From positions 1-64,000 of the forward strand of contig JAWKTV010000010.1 in NCBI GenBank assembly GCA_041398905.1: a DNA stretch of 64,000 bases. Reading direction: 5' to 3'. Both the position numbers and the translations under genes were made by a program. Below the pieces are notes generated by a model. It searched no databases. It was not told where the DNA came from and saw nothing but the letters and a program-made list of their open reading frames with translations. This stretch comes from JAWKTV01 sp041398905. GTDB lineage: Bacteria; Planctomycetota; Planctomycetia; Planctomycetales; Planctomycetaceae. Positions within the stretch are counted from its first letter, which is position 1; each line of letters opens with the position of its first letter. Below, piece after piece: positions 18,518 to 29,451 of this stretch.

Positions 18518-18679
18518 ATGCGCAGCCACATCCCCCGCTCTCGGCGTTGGCCGGCCATCGGCTTGTTGGGCCTGCTGCTGCTGTCGGCCGGCTGCCAGAG
18601 CATGCGGCTCCCCTGGTCAAGCAGCGAAGTCCCAAAGCAATGGGAGCCGGATGTGGAGACAGCGGAGGTGGACGAGTAG
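18518..18679 (+). CDS. Small lipoprotein
   Basis: A 53-residue protein starting at 18518 (MRSHIPRSRRWP). A basic N-terminus and a Leu-rich segment precede a lipobox, LLSAGC, with the lipidated Cys at residue 25 followed by QSMRLPWSS. The mature part is short and acidic, ending in ETAEVDE. An upstream start at 18404 would bury the signal peptide and is rejected. The next gene encodes a similar but longer lipoprotein that shares a Ser-rich segment near a PW motif. Function unknown. Confidence 0.6.
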   Translation: MRSHIPRSRRWPAIGLLGLLLLSAGCQSMRLPWSSSEVPKQWEPDVETAEVDE

Positions 18680-18833
18680 CTCCACCCGCGCGAGGCAACA
18701 CGCGCGACTCGCAAACTCACCGGGCCGACTCCTCCAGCCTGCTTCCGCACGACGACTGGTCCCACCTGCGATCCCCACGGCGACAAGGATGTCGCTGGCT
18801 TGAACCGACTGTCGGACACGACTGATTCACGCA

Positions 18834-19226
18834 ATGATGCGAAACTCACGTCCACTGCGAATCGCGCTGCTCGTCGTCGGCCTGTGTGGCCTGTCGAGCG
18901 GTTGCCGGTCGTCAAACCGCTGGTTCTCGATGGACAGCAACTCCAGCGTCCCGTGGTTCGGCTTCGACCTGTCACTGCCGCAGCGGGATGCCCGTCGCAA
19001 AACGCTCGAGACAATTAGCGACACCCGTAGCGCACAGCCGGCCGTGCAACTGGCTGACCGGGCTGAGGAGCCAGCACTCCCGCCCCGCAACGGCCCCCTC
19101 TCGCGGCTGCTCCAGTCCAGCTCCGAGGCGATCCCCCTGCCCCCCACGGCGGCGACGATCGATGACGAGCGAATCGTCGAACTTCAGGGCCCGCGCGAAG
19201 AATTCGGCCCCGCCTGGCGGCGCTGA
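18834..19226 (+). CDS. Lipoprotein of unknown function
   Basis: A 130-residue protein beginning MMRNSRPLRIALLVVG, with the lipobox LSSGC and lipidated Cys near residue 24. The mature part is hydrophilic and Pro/Glu-rich, with a conserved-looking segment VPWFGFDLSLPQRDARR and a C-terminus ending REEFGPAWRR. No domain recognised. It follows the 53-residue lipoprotein by about 155 bases; both probably sit in the same membrane and may be an old duplication. LspA at 1.7 kb would process both. Confidence 0.65.
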   Translation: MMRNSRPLRIALLVVGLCGLSSGCRSSNRWFSMDSNSSVPWFGFDLSLPQRDARRKTLETISDTRSAQPAVQLADRAEEPALPPRNGPLSRLLQSSSEAIPLPPTAATIDDERIVELQGPREEFGPAWRR

Positions 19227-19277
19227 CGCCGATCATCCGTCACACCGCCGAACACGGAAGCTCGACCGACACGGTTC

Positions 19278-19961
19278 CTAATCGTCGCTCGACGACAATC
19301 CGCCGAACTGGAAGACGTAGTACGCCACCGTCATCAGCGACTGCAAAGTCGCGGCTACGTAGGTCCACGCAGCGGCGTTCAGCACGGACCGCACAGCGGC
19401 CGAACCTTCGACATCGACGATGTTGTGCTCCACCAGCAGCCGCTTGGCGCGGTTGCTCGCGTCGAACTCCACCGGCAGGTTGATGAGCTGAAACACGAAC
19501 ACCCCGGCGTACGCGGCGATGCCGACCCAGATCAGACGCGGGTCGACCAGCATGCCGAGTACGAGCATCACGATGAAAGCGATCGGGCCAAACCGCGCCG
19601 CGGGGACCGCCGCGTTGCGAAGCGTCAGCGGCAGGTACTGATGAGCGTGCTGCAGGGCGTGCCCCGCCTCATGCGCCGCGATCCCAACAGCCGTCGCCGA
19701 ACGACTCGAGTACACCTCGGGACTGAGCCTCAGCGTCTTGGTCGAAGGGTCGTAGTGGTCCGAAAGATGTCCGGGAGTCTGTTCGATGGCGACATCGTGC
19801 ACACCCGCCTCGTCCAGAATGTGCTGAGCCACGGCGGCTCCGGACAGCGGCGTGGGAACCTGCATCCCCTGACGGTATGCCGATGATATCCGCCCCTGCG
19901 CCCAGAGCATCAGCAGGATCGCGGGGGCCGCGAATACGAAATACATCGGATCGAAGATCAT
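19278..19961 (-). CDS. YugP-type zinc metallopeptidase (membrane)
   Basis: A 227-residue protein of the neutral zinc metallopeptidase family typified by B. subtilis YugP. The start at 19961 (MIFDPMYFVFAAPAI) puts a membrane helix at the very N-terminus as in relatives. The zinc motif is AAHEAGHALQHA, preceded by the LSPEVYSSRSATAVGIA block, and two or three further hydrophobic segments follow (FIVMLVLGMLV, WVGIAAYAGVFVFQL). LPVEFDASNRAK carries the third zinc-ligand Glu region. The substrate is not known. It is convergent with the lipoprotein gene. Confidence 0.9.
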   Translation of the reverse strand: MIFDPMYFVFAAPAILLMLWAQGRISSAYRQGMQVPTPLSGAAVAQHILDEAGVHDVAIEQTPGHLSDHYDPSTKTLRLSPEVYSSRSATAVGIAAHEAGHALQHAHQYLPLTLRNAAVPAARFGPIAFIVMLVLGMLVDPRLIWVGIAAYAGVFVFQLINLPVEFDASNRAKRLLVEHNIVDVEGSAAVRSVLNAAAWTYVAATLQSLMTVAYYVFQFGGLSSSDD

Positions 19962-20235
19962 CAGCAAAGGCTCCAGTTCTCGGCGAGGGAACCCGTCGGA
20001 TACGAGGCGACGGATCAGTCGGACCACATTATACGATGCCCGGGCGGCGCGGGATCAGGAAATCGGACGAAGTTCCCATTCGCGACACGATCCCGCCGAC
20101 TTGATCGCGGCGGACAGCCACTGCAATCCCGCACCACGGCCCCATCAACAGCAATCGATCTGGAACCCGGCCGCGAGCGGACCTAGAATACAGGTCCTGC
20201 CCCAACTCCCTCCTTCCCAATACTGTTCACGCCGC

Positions 20236-22212
20236 ATGCTCCGTCATCGCGCATTCTCTGTCGTGATCGTACTGACGGCGACCCTTTCGGTCGGTGGAAC
20301 GGTACGCGGACTGCGTGCGGCGGAGGACGAGGCGAAGCTGAAGGAATGGCAACAGAGCTACGAGCGGGATATCTGGCCGATCGTGCAGGCGCGATGTCAG
20401 AAGTGCCACAGTGGTGACGAGCCGCAGGGTGGCTTCGACGTCACCCCCTTCGCCAGCGGCGAAGCCGTCTCCCAGAAGCTGGAGATGTGGGACGAAGTCG
20501 GTAAGCGTGTCCGCCTGCGCGAAATGCCCCCTGAGGGGAGCCCGCAGCTCAACGATGCCCAGAAGGGAGTCTTCCACCGCTGGCTGGATGCACGGCCCCG
20601 GCAGGACTTCTGCTCGCAGCTCGCCACCGACGAAACGCAGTCGTGGTATCGCGGCTACGTGATGAGTCGCCGGCTGACCCGGACCGAGTACCTCAACGCG
20701 GTCCGCGACGCGGTCGGCGTCCCGATCGACTCGTCACTCGCGCCCCCCTCCGACGGCTCGGGCGGTGAAGGCTTCGACACAAATGGCGACACTCTGTTCA
20801 CGTCCCCCATCCACATCGAACAGTACCTCGCGATCGCCTCGCAGGTCGTGAACGACGCGCTGCCGGAGGTCGAGCCCGAGGGGACAGATCCCGTCGCGGA
20901 GCGGGTGCGGGCCGCGCGGACACGGCTGCTGGTCTCGCTGCCGGGCGCGCAGGTTCCCGACGAGCAGGCGGCCCGTGAAGTCATTCGCGCGTTCACCTAT
21001 CGAGCTTGGCGGCGGCCGGTCTCAGACACGGAAGTCGACTCGCTGCTGAGCCTCTATCTGCAAACCCGCGCCAGCGGCGGCAACTTTGTGACGGCGGTCC
21101 GTCAGCCCCTCAAAGCGGCTCTCGTCTCGCCGAACTTCCTGTTCGTCGTCGAGGCCGAGTCCCCGACGGGCGGCGTGCAGCGGCTGACTCCTTACGAACT
21201 CGCACTGCGATTGTCGCTCCTTGTCTGGTCATCCATTCCCGATGACGAACTCCTGCGGGCCGCCGAGGCGGGTGAACTCGACACGAACGAACAGGTCATC
21301 ACCCAACTGCGGCGGATGCTGGCCGATCCGCGAGCCCGGGCGATCGGCGAGAACTTCGGCCTGCAATGGTTGGGCCTGGCGAACTTCCGCACGACGACAA
21401 AGCCCGACGCCGAGGTCTTCCCCGCCTACACCGAGGAACTGGCCGACGACCTGCGGGAAGAGGCCATTCGCTTCGTCGCCGATGTCTTTCGTGAAGATCG
21501 TTCGCTGCTCGAACTGATCGACGCTCCCTATGTCACCGTCAACGGCCGGCTCGCGCAGCACTACGGCCTCGCGCTCGACCCGGATGCCGACTGGCAGCGG
21601 CTGGAAACGGCCGACCGGCAGCGAGGAGGCGTTGTGACGCTGGGGGCGGCCCTGATGACGGCTTCGTATCCGCGACGGACCAGCCCGGTACTGCGAGGCC
21701 GGTGGGTCCTCGAAGAAGTACTCGGAAGTAAGGTTCCGCCCCCTCCGGCCGGCGTGCCGGCTTTGGAGGAATCGGAGGCGTCACACGCGGCGACGCTCCG
21801 CGAGCGGCTGGAACTCCATCGACAAAAGACCGAGTGTGCCGCCTGTCATGACCGGATGGACCCGCTCGGATTCGGACTCGATAACTTCGACGCGCTCGGT
21901 CGCTGGCGGGAGACCGACAACGGCCAGCCGATCGATTCGACCGGCAAGCTTCCCTCGGGCCAGACCTTCTCCGGACCGGCCGAGCTGAAGCGGATTCTGC
22001 TCCAGCGCGGCGGCGAGTTCGAGAAGCATCTCGTCAGAAAACTGCTCGGCTTCGCGCTCGGTCGCGACCTCAACAAGTTCGACCAGTGCGTCATCGACGA
22101 ATGTCTAAAGCGACTGAAAAGCGAAGGCCACCGCTCGGGCGCGGTGCTGGAGACGATCGTAACAAGCTACCCGTTCCAGCACCGGTACTTCAAAGCCGCC
22201 GTGGCGCAGTAG
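20236..22212 (+). CDS. DUF1592-type exported cytochrome c-like protein (DUF1587/1595/1592/1588/1585)
   Basis: A 658-residue protein. Start 20236 (MLRHRAFSVVIVL) with a signal peptide ending near GLRAAED. The heme motif CQKCH is at about residues 56-60 and is followed by the planctomycete cytochrome pattern LREMPPEGSPQL. DUF1587 (RRLTRTEYLNAVRD), DUF1595 (FTYRAWRRPVSDTE), DUF1592 (LTPYELALRLSLLVWSSIPDDELL), DUF1588 (SYPRRTSPVLRGRWVLEEVLG, with CAACHDRMDPLGF) and DUF1585 (KLLGFALGRDLNKFD) follow in the canonical order. It precedes a DUF1552 gene on the same strand by 77 bases. Members are thought to take part in electron transfer or polymer degradation; no activity is proven. Confidence 0.92.
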   Translation: MLRHRAFSVVIVLTATLSVGGTVRGLRAAEDEAKLKEWQQSYERDIWPIVQARCQKCHSGDEPQGGFDVTPFASGEAVSQKLEMWDEVGKRVRLREMPPEGSPQLNDAQKGVFHRWLDARPRQDFCSQLATDETQSWYRGYVMSRRLTRTEYLNAVRDAVGVPIDSSLAPPSDGSGGEGFDTNGDTLFTSPIHIEQYLAIASQVVNDALPEVEPEGTDPVAERVRAARTRLLVSLPGAQVPDEQAAREVIRAFTYRAWRRPVSDTEVDSLLSLYLQTRASGGNFVTAVRQPLKAALVSPNFLFVVEAESPTGGVQRLTPYELALRLSLLVWSSIPDDELLRAAEAGELDTNEQVITQLRRMLADPRARAIGENFGLQWLGLANFRTTTKPDAEVFPAYTEELADDLREEAIRFVADVFREDRSLLELIDAPYVTVNGRLAQHYGLALDPDADWQRLETADRQRGGVVTLGAALMTASYPRRTSPVLRGRWVLEEVLGSKVPPPPAGVPALEESEASHAATLRERLELHRQKTECAACHDRMDPLGFGLDNFDALGRWRETDNGQPIDSTGKLPSGQTFSGPAELKRILLQRGGEFEKHLVRKLLGFALGRDLNKFDQCVIDECLKRLKSEGHRSGAVLETIVTSYPFQHRYFKAAVAQ

Positions 22213-22289
22213 TTCTTGAATCGCCGGTCGTACCAGCAAATTGACACCCGGTGATATCATCGCCGGACTGACACAGGGTGAGGTGAAAC

Positions 22290-23633
22290 ATGACCCATGA
22301 CAGCACAGCTCGACAGTCGCGACGCCGGTTCTTGCGGGGGGCGGGCCTGTCGCTCGCGCTGCCATTCCTGCCATCACTGGGACGCGGCGGCTTCGCCTCC
22401 GAAACCGCCGCGGCTCCACTGCGAACCGCGTTCATCTACTTCCCCAACGGCGTCTGGGAAAAGGACTGGGTGCCGACGGCCGCCGGGTCCGACTACGAGT
22501 TGACCCCCTCCCTCGAACCGCTGGCGGATCTGCAGAGCGAGGTGCTCGTCCTCTCGGGCCTCGACAAGAAACACAGCCACGGCGGGGATGGGCACTACGC
22601 AAAGACCGCCAACTTCCTCACCGGCATGCCCGTCGCCAAGACGACCGGCAAGGAGATCAGCAGCGGCGGCATCTCCGTCGACCAGCTCATCGCCCAGCAC
22701 GTCGGAGATCAGACGCCCCTCCCCTCGCTCGAACTGGGCACCGAACCAGTCATCAGCGGAATCGACAGCAACGTCGGCTACACAAGGCTGTACGGGTCGC
22801 ACATCTCCTGGCAGACCGCCAGCCGCCCGGTCGCGAAGGAGATCAACCCCCGCGTCGTCTATGAGCGGCTGTTCAGCCAGCGATTAAGTGGCGACCGCGC
22901 GCAGGCGGAGTCGTACCAGAACTTGCTCGACTACGTGCTCGAGGACGCCCGACAGGTTCGGGGCCGGCTCGGCCGCGATGACCAGTTCAAAATGGACGAA
23001 TACCTCGACGCCGTTCGCGCCGTCGAGAAGCGGATCGAGTTCGCGACCCGCCAGCCGGAACATGCCTCCGCCGATGGCGTCGATCAACTGGAGGTGTCCG
23101 GCAAAGCTCCCGGCACCCCGGCCGACTTCCGCGAGCATATCGACGTCATGCTCGACCTGATGGTGCTCGCGTTCCGCACCGACTCGACCCGCGTCGCATC
23201 GTTCATGTTTGCCAACGACGTCTCGGGAAGGAACTTCTCCTTCCTCGATGGCGTGAACGGCGGGCACCACGAACTCTCGCATCACGAGAATAACGCCGAG
23301 AAGATCGCCCAGTACCAGAAGATCAACCGCTGGCACGTCGAACAGTTCGCGAAGATGATCGGCAAGATGCGCGACATTCCGGAAGGGGACGGCACGCTGC
23401 TCGATCACTCGCTGGTGATGTTCGGATCGAGCTTCTCGGACGGCAATCGCCACGATCCGGACAACCTCCCGATCCTGCTCGCCGGCCGCGGCTGCGGCAG
23501 CGTCACCCCCGGCCGGCACCTCAAGTCCGACGGCATGGTCCCCCTGTGCAACCTGTATCTCGCCCTCGCCCGCCGGCACGGCCTCGAACTCGAATCCTTC
23601 GGGGACAGCAAAGCCGAACTGGCGATCGGGTAA
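22290..23633 (+). CDS. DUF1552 family Tat-exported protein
   Basis: A 447-residue protein with a twin-arginine signal (QSRRRFLRGAGLSLALP). A GGTGAGGTG-like purine-rich ribosome site lies directly ahead of the ATG. The family blocks are IYFPNGVWEKDWVP, HGGDGHYAKTANFLTG, FSFLDGVNGGHHELSHH and SLVMFGSSFSDGNRHDPDNLPILLAG. DUF1552 proteins are related to DUF1501 and have an alkaline-phosphatase-like core, with no defined activity. Coupling with the DUF1592 gene upstream is the usual arrangement in the phylum; the fragment at the left window edge is a paralog. Confidence 0.92.
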   Translation: MTHDSTARQSRRRFLRGAGLSLALPFLPSLGRGGFASETAAAPLRTAFIYFPNGVWEKDWVPTAAGSDYELTPSLEPLADLQSEVLVLSGLDKKHSHGGDGHYAKTANFLTGMPVAKTTGKEISSGGISVDQLIAQHVGDQTPLPSLELGTEPVISGIDSNVGYTRLYGSHISWQTASRPVAKEINPRVVYERLFSQRLSGDRAQAESYQNLLDYVLEDARQVRGRLGRDDQFKMDEYLDAVRAVEKRIEFATRQPEHASADGVDQLEVSGKAPGTPADFREHIDVMLDLMVLAFRTDSTRVASFMFANDVSGRNFSFLDGVNGGHHELSHHENNAEKIAQYQKINRWHVEQFAKMIGKMRDIPEGDGTLLDHSLVMFGSSFSDGNRHDPDNLPILLAGRGCGSVTPGRHLKSDGMVPLCNLYLALARRHGLELESFGDSKAELAIG

Positions 23634-23646
23634 CTTCGGGCCACCC

Positions 23647-23684
23647 TGCCGGCAATGCCCGATGGCCCCGGCGTTGCCGGGCAC
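23647..23684 (+). terminator. Hairpin after the DUF1552 gene
   Basis: CCGGCAA at 23649-23655 pairs with TTGCCGG at 23674-23680, and flanking bases extend the stem with one mismatch. It begins 15 bases after the DUF1552 stop. There is no clear T-run, so it is a possible rather than certain terminator. Confidence 0.4.
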
Positions 23685-23881
23685 AGATTCCTCGACGTCT
23701 CTCGCAACCCATTGACTGTGGGCAACTTACCTCACTCGCTTGGGACCGCGATGCCCGGCACACTCGTCTTACACTCGGCGTGATTGCAGAATTCTTCGAC
23801 ACTCGTCACAATCCGGGGCTTCCCACGTGCGGCACAGGCGGCCGTGGTTGAACAGAAGTCTTGTCAGCGAAAGTTGTTCCG

Positions 23882-24133
23882 ATGCCTCAGTCACGTGACA
23901 ATCTCGAACGTCAGCTCAGTCTCGCCACCAAGGCGCGAGAAGCGTGCGCCAACCATCTCAAGGAGATGGGCGTGGATGAAAAGGGCCTGAAGAAGCAGCC
24001 CGCCTGGAAGAGCGCCAACGCCACCTGTCGGCAGCTCTCGCGCCGTTTGCAGCGTGTCGCGAAGAAGGAGCAGTTGACCGTCGAGGTCGCCGCTCGCAAG
24101 GCCGCCGCCGAGAGTGGCGACGCCGAAGAGTAA
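23882..24133 (+). CDS. Small basic conserved-looking protein
   Basis: An 83-residue protein from the ATG at 23882 (MPQSRDNLERQL); an upstream in-frame start at 23861 would add seven residues. It is strongly helical and charged, with two segments rich in Lys/Arg/Glu: LATKAREACANHLKEMGVDEKGLKK and LSRRLQRVAKKEQLTVEVAARKAA. No membrane segment. The pattern suggests a helical hairpin, perhaps nucleic-acid or ribosome binding, but I do not recognise a family. The gene is preceded by an AT-richer stretch and followed by a hairpin, so it may be its own transcription unit. Confidence 0.6.
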   Translation: MPQSRDNLERQLSLATKAREACANHLKEMGVDEKGLKKQPAWKSANATCRQLSRRLQRVAKKEQLTVEVAARKAAAESGDAEE

Positions 24134-24162
24134 TCGGCCCGGTTTCGCAACTTCATGACAGG

Positions 24163-24183
24163 CCCGCCGTTGCTAACGGTGGG
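24163..24183 (+). terminator. Hairpin after the small basic protein gene
   Basis: CCCGCCGTT at 24163-24171 pairs with AACGGTGGG at 24175-24183 around a three-base loop with one G-T pair. It lies 30 bases after the gene. The following TCTCGTTGTTG is only moderately T-rich. Confidence 0.45.
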
Positions 24184-24350
24184 TCTCGTTGTTGCGCGGA
24201 CGTTGATTCGCTCTTGTCACGCCGCGTGGATGCCACAATGCTCAGCCCGGCATGACGCCGCAGGACTTCGCACGGCTTGAGTGCAGCTCACCACGTTTGA
24301 ACCGTTGATGCCGCCGACGGACCTGCTTTGACAACTGGCGACCGCTATCG

Positions 24351-25814
<1,464 letters not shown>

Positions 25815-26077
25815 TGCGAGAAGCCGTTCGACGGATGAAGGTGCTGCGGAGGCTCGGAGATTTGGTGCGGAACGTCAAGAGTGGGGGGGGGCGGGGCGGA
25901 CGAGTTCCCGCCCGTTGGATTGGCAGTTGTGACTGCGACCACGACACTGTAGGCACCTCGCCCCAATGCGTCCGGTGGTTCGATCAAGTCGCAACCGTCC
26001 CGGCGTTGTGATGGCTGAGCCTCGACTCGTCACGAACGACCGTTCCCCTCACAGCTCACCGCAGCTTCGCCTTTGCC

Positions 26078-26602
26078 ATGCCCGAGACTCTCGCCCGCAG
26101 CTTCCGCTACTGTCCCCGTTGTGCGACGCCGGCGGCCAAGGTCGGTCGCAACCCGCTCGAATGTCCCCAGTGTGGTTTCACGTTCTACTTCTCCCCCATC
26201 GTCGGGGCGGTGGCGATCATCGGGGACGACGCGGGTCGGGTGCTGTTGCTGGTACGGGCCCGCAATCCCGGCCAGGGGAAGTACGGCTTGCCCGGCGGCT
26301 TCGTCGACGCCGGAGAGTCCGTCGAGAAGGCGATCCGCCGCGAGGTGAAGGAGGAAGTCAACCTGCAGGTGCGGTCGCTCGAGTTCCTGGGAACGTTCCC
26401 GAATCGCTACAACTTTCGCGGCGTCGAACTCGCGGTGACCGACGTCGCGTTCGCCTGCACCGTCAAATCGCTCGACCCGATCGCCTTCAACGACGGCGAA
26501 GTGCATGACATCAAGCTCTGTCGTCCCGGCAAGCGGGAACTGAACAAGATGGCGTTCGACGCCAACCGGCGGGCGCTGGAGGCGTACCTCAAGCGAGTGT
26601 GA
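26078..26602 (+). CDS. Nudix hydrolase with N-terminal zinc ribbon
   Basis: A 174-residue protein. Residues 9-35 form a zinc ribbon, CPRCATPAAK and then CPQCGF. The Nudix box follows as GGFVDAGESVEKAIRREVKEEV, with all consensus Gly, Glu and Arg residues, so it should hydrolyse a nucleoside diphosphate linked to another group. The zinc ribbon recalls NADH pyrophosphatase NudC, but the NudC-specific SQPWPFPxS motif is not present and the protein is much shorter, so the substrate is left open. The gene lies between gcvPB and a MATE gene with no clear operon. Confidence 0.85.
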   Translation: MPETLARSFRYCPRCATPAAKVGRNPLECPQCGFTFYFSPIVGAVAIIGDDAGRVLLLVRARNPGQGKYGLPGGFVDAGESVEKAIRREVKEEVNLQVRSLEFLGTFPNRYNFRGVELAVTDVAFACTVKSLDPIAFNDGEVHDIKLCRPGKRELNKMAFDANRRALEAYLKRV

Positions 26603-26634
26603 CGCCACCAGCGGCTCCAACCGGTTTGCGAGGG

Positions 26635-28149
26635 TCATGACCCGCCGCCTGGCGTCGCGCCACCCTCCGCCGCTTCCAGGACGCTCTCCGTCTCGATGCT
26701 GCTCGTCGCCACCAGCGCGCCGGGCTCTTCCATCATCGATGGGACCTGCACGCCAACGAGGGTGTGTTCGATCACCTTCATCGTCAGCCACTTCCCTCCC
26801 ATGAAGCGCAGCAGGAAGCCGGTGCCCAGGAACAGGAGCTGCACGCACAACGCCACCCAGCAGGCGTACAGGCCGCCCCCCTTGTGATAGATGACGAACA
26901 CTGGCAGCACCATCAACAGCCATAGCACGGCCGTGTTGAACAGCAAAGAGAAGTGCGTATCCCCCGCCCCGCGAATTGCCGAGCCGAACACCACCGCCAT
27001 CGCGTCGAACCACATGTACGCCGTCACGAAGTACAGCAGCGTCACGACGATGTCCCGCAGTTCCGCGAACTCGGCGGGATCGCTGTGCCGGGCGAACGGC
27101 GCGAGCATCAGGTCGGGCGCCACGACGTACAGCACCGCCCACACGCCGGTGTACAGGGCGGCCATGCCGAACGCGAGCCATGTCGTGCGGATCGCCAGTT
27201 GTGGCCGCCCTTCTCCCACCCGCTGCCCGACGAGGATCGACACCGCCGTCCCCATCCCGAACAGTGGGATGAACGCCAGCGAGTTAAGATTGAACGCGAG
27301 GTTCGTCGCCGCCAGTTCCTGACTGCCGATCCGGCCGATGAACACCAGCAGCAACAGGAACGCCCCAACGTCAGTCACATACTGCAGACCATTGGGCAGA
27401 CCATATTTGAACAGCCGCGCCGAGAGCGCGCGGTCGAACCTCCATTGTTCACCGAGCGGATAGCTGCGGCTCTCGGGATCGACACGAATCCACGCGATGA
27501 ACAACCCGCAGCCGACGATCTGGGCGATCACCGTCCCCCAGGCGGCCCCCTGAATGCCGAGCGATGGAACCGGCCCGGCCCCGAAGATCAGCACCGCGTT
27601 GCAGCCCGCGTTGACGAGCGTAATCACAATGTTGATCGCCGCGATCACCTTCGTTCGACCACGACCGCTGAAGAACGACGAGAGCACCCCGCTGATCAAC
27701 CCTGCCGGTGAACCGATCGCGAGAACGGTGAAGTAGTCGGACTCGAGTCGCGTGATCGACTCGGTGTGGCCAAACAGCCCGGTGAGCTGGCGAGTCCACG
27801 GCGCAGTGACGGCCAGCAGACCGCCGGCGACCAGCCCCATCCATAGCCCCTGCCACACGGCGGCCGCCACCCGATCGGGCCGCTGCGCGCCTTCGTACTG
27901 CGCGACGAACGTATTGACGTACATCGCGACACCGAACGGAAAACTGAACAGCGTCCAGTGCAGCATCCCGCCAGGAGTCGAAGCGGCGAGAGCGTCAGTG
28001 CTGTACCAGGTCAGCATGACGCGATCGACCACATGCATCAGCGACAACGAGCCGGTGCTGATGACGAGCGGCACCGCGACACGCAGCAACTCCCGCAAAC
28101 TACCGGGCTGCTCTTCGCCTGACGGGTGTTGGACTTCCGCGGCAGACAT
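26635..28149 (-). CDS. MATE family multidrug/sodium efflux transporter
   Basis: A 504-residue inner membrane antiporter with about twelve hydrophobic segments in two halves. Start 28149 (MSAAEVQHPSGEE) is preferred over an upstream ATG at 28215. The first helix (REPLRVAVPLVISTGSLSLMHVVDRVML-like region) and ATPGGMLHWTLFSFPFGVAMYVNTFVAQYEGA match the MATE start, and ATNLAFNLNSLAFIPLFGMGTAVSILVGQRVGEG is the start of the second half. It exports cationic compounds or drugs using Na+ or H+ gradients. No regulator is adjacent. The final 60 residues are a non-membrane Glu/Ser/Gly-rich tail. Confidence 0.9.
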   Translation of the reverse strand: MSAAEVQHPSGEEQPGSLRELLRVAVPLVISTGSLSLMHVVDRVMLTWYSTDALAASTPGGMLHWTLFSFPFGVAMYVNTFVAQYEGAQRPDRVAAAVWQGLWMGLVAGGLLAVTAPWTRQLTGLFGHTESITRLESDYFTVLAIGSPAGLISGVLSSFFSGRGRTKVIAAINIVITLVNAGCNAVLIFGAGPVPSLGIQGAAWGTVIAQIVGCGLFIAWIRVDPESRSYPLGEQWRFDRALSARLFKYGLPNGLQYVTDVGAFLLLLVFIGRIGSQELAATNLAFNLNSLAFIPLFGMGTAVSILVGQRVGEGRPQLAIRTTWLAFGMAALYTGVWAVLYVVAPDLMLAPFARHSDPAEFAELRDIVVTLLYFVTAYMWFDAMAVVFGSAIRGAGDTHFSLLFNTAVLWLLMVLPVFVIYHKGGGLYACWVALCVQLLFLGTGFLLRFMGGKWLTMKVIEHTLVGVQVPSMMEEPGALVATSSIETESVLEAAEGGATPGGGS

Positions 28150-28594
28150 GAGCTCTTGACCGGCAGGAGACGTGACAGGCCCGGCATTCTGCCGCAGGGA
28201 CACACGATGAAGCAAGGGTCAGCCAACAGGACGGCCGGCCATTCAAACTGACCCAGGTACCAAGGCTGGAATCACGATCAGCAGACCGACCACTTCGAAG
28301 GACCAGCAGCCGTCGGATGATATCGCCCCGATCGCGCCCGGCGAGTTCAGCTCGCAGTGGATGCGACCTGGGTCACGCCCAACGACACGACTGCGGATCG
28401 AAAGGTTCGTCGGACGCGGACGGTAATCGGCAGATCCCGCATAACCGGACTGTGCGGTGAGAATCGCCTCGGCGGTGCGTGGTCCCGCGTTGCTCGCGGT
28501 CACCGGGACCATTGATTCTGACGAGAGACCGCCTTTGTCGACTCCGGCGGAACTACGACGCACTGCCCCCACGCGCGAAAGGACCGCATCAAAG

Positions 28595-29095
28595 ATGTAC
28601 GACTGTGAACGCAACGTCGCCGATTGTCCCATCTTCCGAACCATGTCTCCCGAGGAACGCGAGGCGATCCTGCAACTGGCGACGCACGTCCACCACCCGC
28701 ACGGCCGCAACGTCATCGAAGAGGGCAACTCTCATCCGCACGGGCTGTTCGCCGTGCGGAGTGGCACTTGCGAAGTACTCAAGTCGTCGCCGGAAGCCAG
28801 TGAACAGCAGGTCGCCTTTTTGCGACCGGGCGCGATCTTTGGCGAGATGTCGTTCTTCGACCCCGCCCCGCACTCCGCCACCATCCGCGTGGTCGAGGAC
28901 GCCGAGTTCCTGTTCTTCTCGACCGAAGCGTACCAGAAGCTGGAGTTCCTCGCGCCGGGTGCCGCACACAAGTTCGTCAAGAACATGGGCCGCATTCTCG
29001 CACAGAAGCTCCGCCGCACCGACAGCCGGCTGGTGAACGAAATGTTCACGTACTCCCAGCGCGTCAGTGATCTCGAGACAGTCGCCGCGGAGTGA
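28595..29095 (+). CDS. Cyclic nucleotide-binding domain protein
   Basis: A 166-residue protein whose core (residues about 10-135) is a single cNMP-binding beta-roll: ILQLATHVHHPHGRNVIEEGNSHPHGLFAVRSGTCEV-type pattern and the phosphate-binding cassette FLRPGAIFGEMSFFDPAPHSATIRV. The Glu in GEMS is present and the Arg expected after it is in SATIRV. There is no DNA-binding domain, so it is not a CRP-type regulator; a C-terminal helix (YSQRVSDLETVAAE) may mediate dimerisation. The start at 28595 (MYDCERN) was chosen over 28457 because the upstream part shows no conservation pattern. Function unknown beyond ligand sensing. Confidence 0.8.
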   Translation: MYDCERNVADCPIFRTMSPEEREAILQLATHVHHPHGRNVIEEGNSHPHGLFAVRSGTCEVLKSSPEASEQQVAFLRPGAIFGEMSFFDPAPHSATIRVVEDAEFLFFSTEAYQKLEFLAPGAAHKFVKNMGRILAQKLRRTDSRLVNEMFTYSQRVSDLETVAAE

Positions 29096-29451
29096 CTTGG
29101 CTGACCGCTCTCGCGGATGAGTGCCCGCCCGTCGAGGCCGGCTCAGGCAGCCTGCGCGCCCCGGATGGCGAGGGGCGCTGCCGTCGTTTCCAGTCAATCG
29201 ACTGATGCGCCATCCAATGTCCCTGCTCAAATGGGGACGGGAACGCGACGACCACAGCCGCACTCGACACCGGAATCCCCCTGCACACCCGCCGCCTGCG
29301 ATCGCGCGGCGGGCCGGTGATTCTTCGACGTAACCGTCGATTCTGTTCTTGAATCCTCGTTTTCCCGGACGGTAGAATTCCGCCCGTTCCGGAGGCGTGC
29401 CGGCTGGCGTCTCCATTCTGATTCGCTGCTCCGAGAATCCACCCCCGCGCG
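29096..29451. terminator. Intergenic region with two terminator-like hairpins
   Basis: About 356 bases without a gene. CCCGCCGC at 29288-29295 pairs exactly with GCGGCGGG at 29306-29313, with a palindromic GCGATCGC loop. TCGACG at 29325-29330 pairs with CGTCGA at 29335-29340 and is followed by the T-rich TTCTGTTCTTG. Either could end transcription from the cyclic-nucleotide-binding gene or act in the leader of the enolase-family gene. Confidence 0.45.

Noticed and set aside
22241..22260. TTGACA upstream of the DUF1552 gene as a promoter
   Set aside because: No -10-like hexamer at 16-18 bases; the TATCAT is only eight bases away. A promoter is not claimed.
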